Source of the DNA: Pseudomonadota bacterium
GTDB taxonomy: Bacteria; Desulfobacterota; Desulfovibrionia; Desulfovibrionales; Desulfovibrionaceae
Assembly: GCA_023435825.1 (NCBI GenBank)
Contig: JAEZMB010000311.1
Location: forward strand, 1-5,810
Length of the DNA stretch: 5,810 nt
Reading direction: 5' to 3'
The notes beneath the pieces were generated by a model. It had not been told where the DNA came from, searched no databases, and was given only the letters and a program-made list of their open reading frames with translations. Position 1 is the first letter of the stretch. Each line of letters opens with the position of its first letter. The position numbers and the translations under genes were made by a program. Positions 5,782 through 5,810 of this stretch are shown here, piece by piece.

Positions 5782-5810
5782 GTTAACCCGCTTGCCCATA
5801 TTGGGGGTGC

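Larger units (their letters stand above)
5703..5810 (-). other. Kinase upstream/leader region
   Basis: About 108 bases precede the kinase ATG up to the window edge. Apart from the ribosome binding site and the ten-G run, there is a small dyad, CCCATATTGGG (5795-5805), around an AT centre that could be part of an operator or promoter near the edge. The kinase frame is open to the window edge but has no ATG in that stretch. No clear -35/-10 pair was found, and the promoter may lie outside the window. Confidence 0.5.

Noticed and set aside
1..5810. tRNA/rRNA genes, CRISPR arrays, insertion sequences, phage genes
   Set aside because: None seen by eye; the window is nearly all coding and carries no repeat-spacer arrays, transposase motifs or terminal inverted repeats.

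Overview
The window is very GC-rich, almost entirely coding, and tightly packed on both strands. Codon use (strong G/C third-position bias), a CbiR-type cobamide hydrolase next to a CobU-type kinase, a Ser/Thr kinase with an Lcl_C (DUF1566) tail and a tiny protein with an FNPLHVYCRL core all suggest a sulfate-reducing deltaproteobacterium of the Desulfovibrio/Solidesulfovibrio type. That placement is inference from gene content; no rRNA or other taxonomic marker is present.

Layout. (1) Positions 1-1769, plus strand: the C-terminal part of a UvrD/Rep-type superfamily 1A helicase whose start lies upstream of the window. It ends in a QLGLF peptide that looks like a sliding-clamp binding motif. 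(2) Positions 1773-1916, minus strand: a 47-codon gene converging on the helicase with a 3-base gap. (3) Positions 1917-2045: a 129-base divergent intergenic region with an AT-rich patch, the only real regulatory space in the interior. (4) Positions 2046-4416, plus strand: a three-gene operon with 4-base stop/start overlaps, cbiR - cobU - DHH/DHHA1 phosphoesterase. (5) Positions 4356-5702, minus strand: a protein kinase fused to Lcl_C, overlapping the end of the DHH gene by 61 bases tail to tail. (6) Positions 5703-5810: the kinase leader, with a strong ribosome binding site, a run of ten G (on the coding strand) and a small dyad.

How the genes fit together. CbiR and CobU make a coherent salvage module: CbiR opens the nucleotide loop of an imported or existing cobamide, and the cobinamide phosphate left behind is the substrate that CobU converts to GDP-cobinamide before a preferred lower ligand is attached. 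The translationally coupled DHH phosphoesterase has no established place in this pathway. It is the most interesting unknown: it may supply a phosphatase step, or may only be co-transcribed. The helicase, the small gene and the kinase are not obviously linked to cobamide metabolism.

The best leads are the cbiR-cobU-DHH operon with an atypical DHH motif I, the clamp-binding tail on the helicase, the small FNPLHVYCRL gene, and the overprinted end of the DHH gene.
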